5,447 nt of DNA from Deltaproteobacteria bacterium. Lineage in GTDB: Bacteria; Desulfobacterota; Desulfobacteria; Desulfobacterales; JAFDCJ01. The stretch lies in assembly GCA_024277475.1 (NCBI GenBank), contig JAJRVC010000608.1, positions 1 to 5,447 on the forward strand, in the 5' to 3' direction. Both the position numbers and the translations under genes were made by a program. Below the pieces are notes generated by a model. It searched no databases. It was not told where the DNA came from and worked only from the letters and a program-made list of their open reading frames with translations. Positions 5,201-5,447 of this stretch are shown piece after piece. The stretch's first letter is position 1; the number at the start of each line of letters is the position of its first letter.

Positions 5201-5447
5201 CTAGACTCTTTCGATCTCCTTAGTACCAAACAGCCCATAGGGTTTGATCATCAAGACCAGCACCATCACCATGAAGGGGAAGACCTCATTGATGGCGGGA
5301 ATATATGGGTCCAGGTACCCGGCCGATAGAAATTCGAGCACGCCGACGATCAAGCCGCCGATAATTGCTCCCAGTATGCTGTCCAACCCGCCAAAAATGA
5401 CAGCCGGTAACACTTTCAATCCGATATGGCTGAGCTCTACGCCGACA
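5201..5447 (-). CDS. livH: LivH-type branched-chain ABC transporter permease, C-terminal part only
   Basis: The frame is open from the window edge (5447) to a TAG at 5201-5203, about 81 residues. The true start lies beyond the window; the TTG at 5417-5419 is an internal leucine, not a start. The sequence runs VGVELSHIGLKVLPAVIFGG, then LDSILGAIIGGLIVGVLE, two hydrophobic segments, and ends MIKPYGLFGTKEIERV. These are hallmarks of the LivH C-terminus, including the LP-V-GG-DS--GA--GG pattern of the cytoplasmic loop that contacts the ATPase. It is the first gene visible in the operon, and LivM is its channel partner. The part that can be read is intact. Confidence 0.94.
   Translation of the reverse strand, partial: VGVELSHIGLKVLPAVIFGGLDSILGAIIGGLIVGVLEFLSAGYLDPYIPAINEVFPFMVMVLVLMIKPYGLFGTKEIERV

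Noticed and set aside
4996..5238. Minus-strand 80-codon open frame spanning the livH-livM gap
   Set aside because: It starts inside livH, has no ribosome site, contains the intergenic repeat and resembles no protein I know. An open frame of this length can occur by chance.

Overview
The window holds most of one operon, read entirely from the minus strand (right to left). It is a LivFGHMK-type ABC importer (HAAT family, the branched-chain amino acid type) with a benzoate-CoA-ligase-family gene inserted between the binding-protein gene and the last ATPase gene. In transcription order it reads: the 3' end of livH (permease, cut by the right window edge), livM (second permease), a livK-type periplasmic binding protein, the acyl-CoA ligase relative, and livF (ATPase). 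The partner ATPase livG is not in the window and would be expected beyond the right edge. Moderate GC, protein sequence style, degenerate TGAAC/TGAAACC repeats in the gaps and the pairing of a Liv transporter with an aromatic acyl-CoA ligase suggest an anaerobic aromatic-degrading deltaproteobacterium (Desulfobacterota). That placement is an inference from style, not a database result.

Layout: 1-94 is the 3' flank of the operon, with a degenerate 8-bp tandem repeat and no clear terminator. 95-889 is livF. 890-1115 is a non-coding gap bracketed by imperfect 15-bp inverted repeats. 1116-2696 is the ligase-family gene. 2684-3904 is the binding protein, whose C-terminus is frameshifted. 3905-3948 is a short gap with a perfect stem-loop and a strong Shine-Dalgarno. 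3949-4992 is livM. 4993-5200 is an AT-rich non-coding gap with a candidate internal promoter. 5201-5447 is the livH C-terminus.

Working model: the binding protein delivers a solute to the LivH/LivM channel, powered by LivF plus an unseen LivG. The ligase relative in the operon points to an aromatic or other carboxylate substrate rather than leucine, as in the hba transporter genes of Rhodopseudomonas palustris.

The two observations most worth following are these. (1) The ligase keeps the aromatic-acid pocket and most family motifs, but its ATP P-loop is replaced and the catalytic C-terminal lysine is an arginine, so it may be an adenylation-defective or repurposed enzyme. (2) The binding-protein gene carries a one-base frameshift near 2752. 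Restoring one base recreates a family-like C-terminus and removes the apparent 13-bp overlap with the ligase gene.
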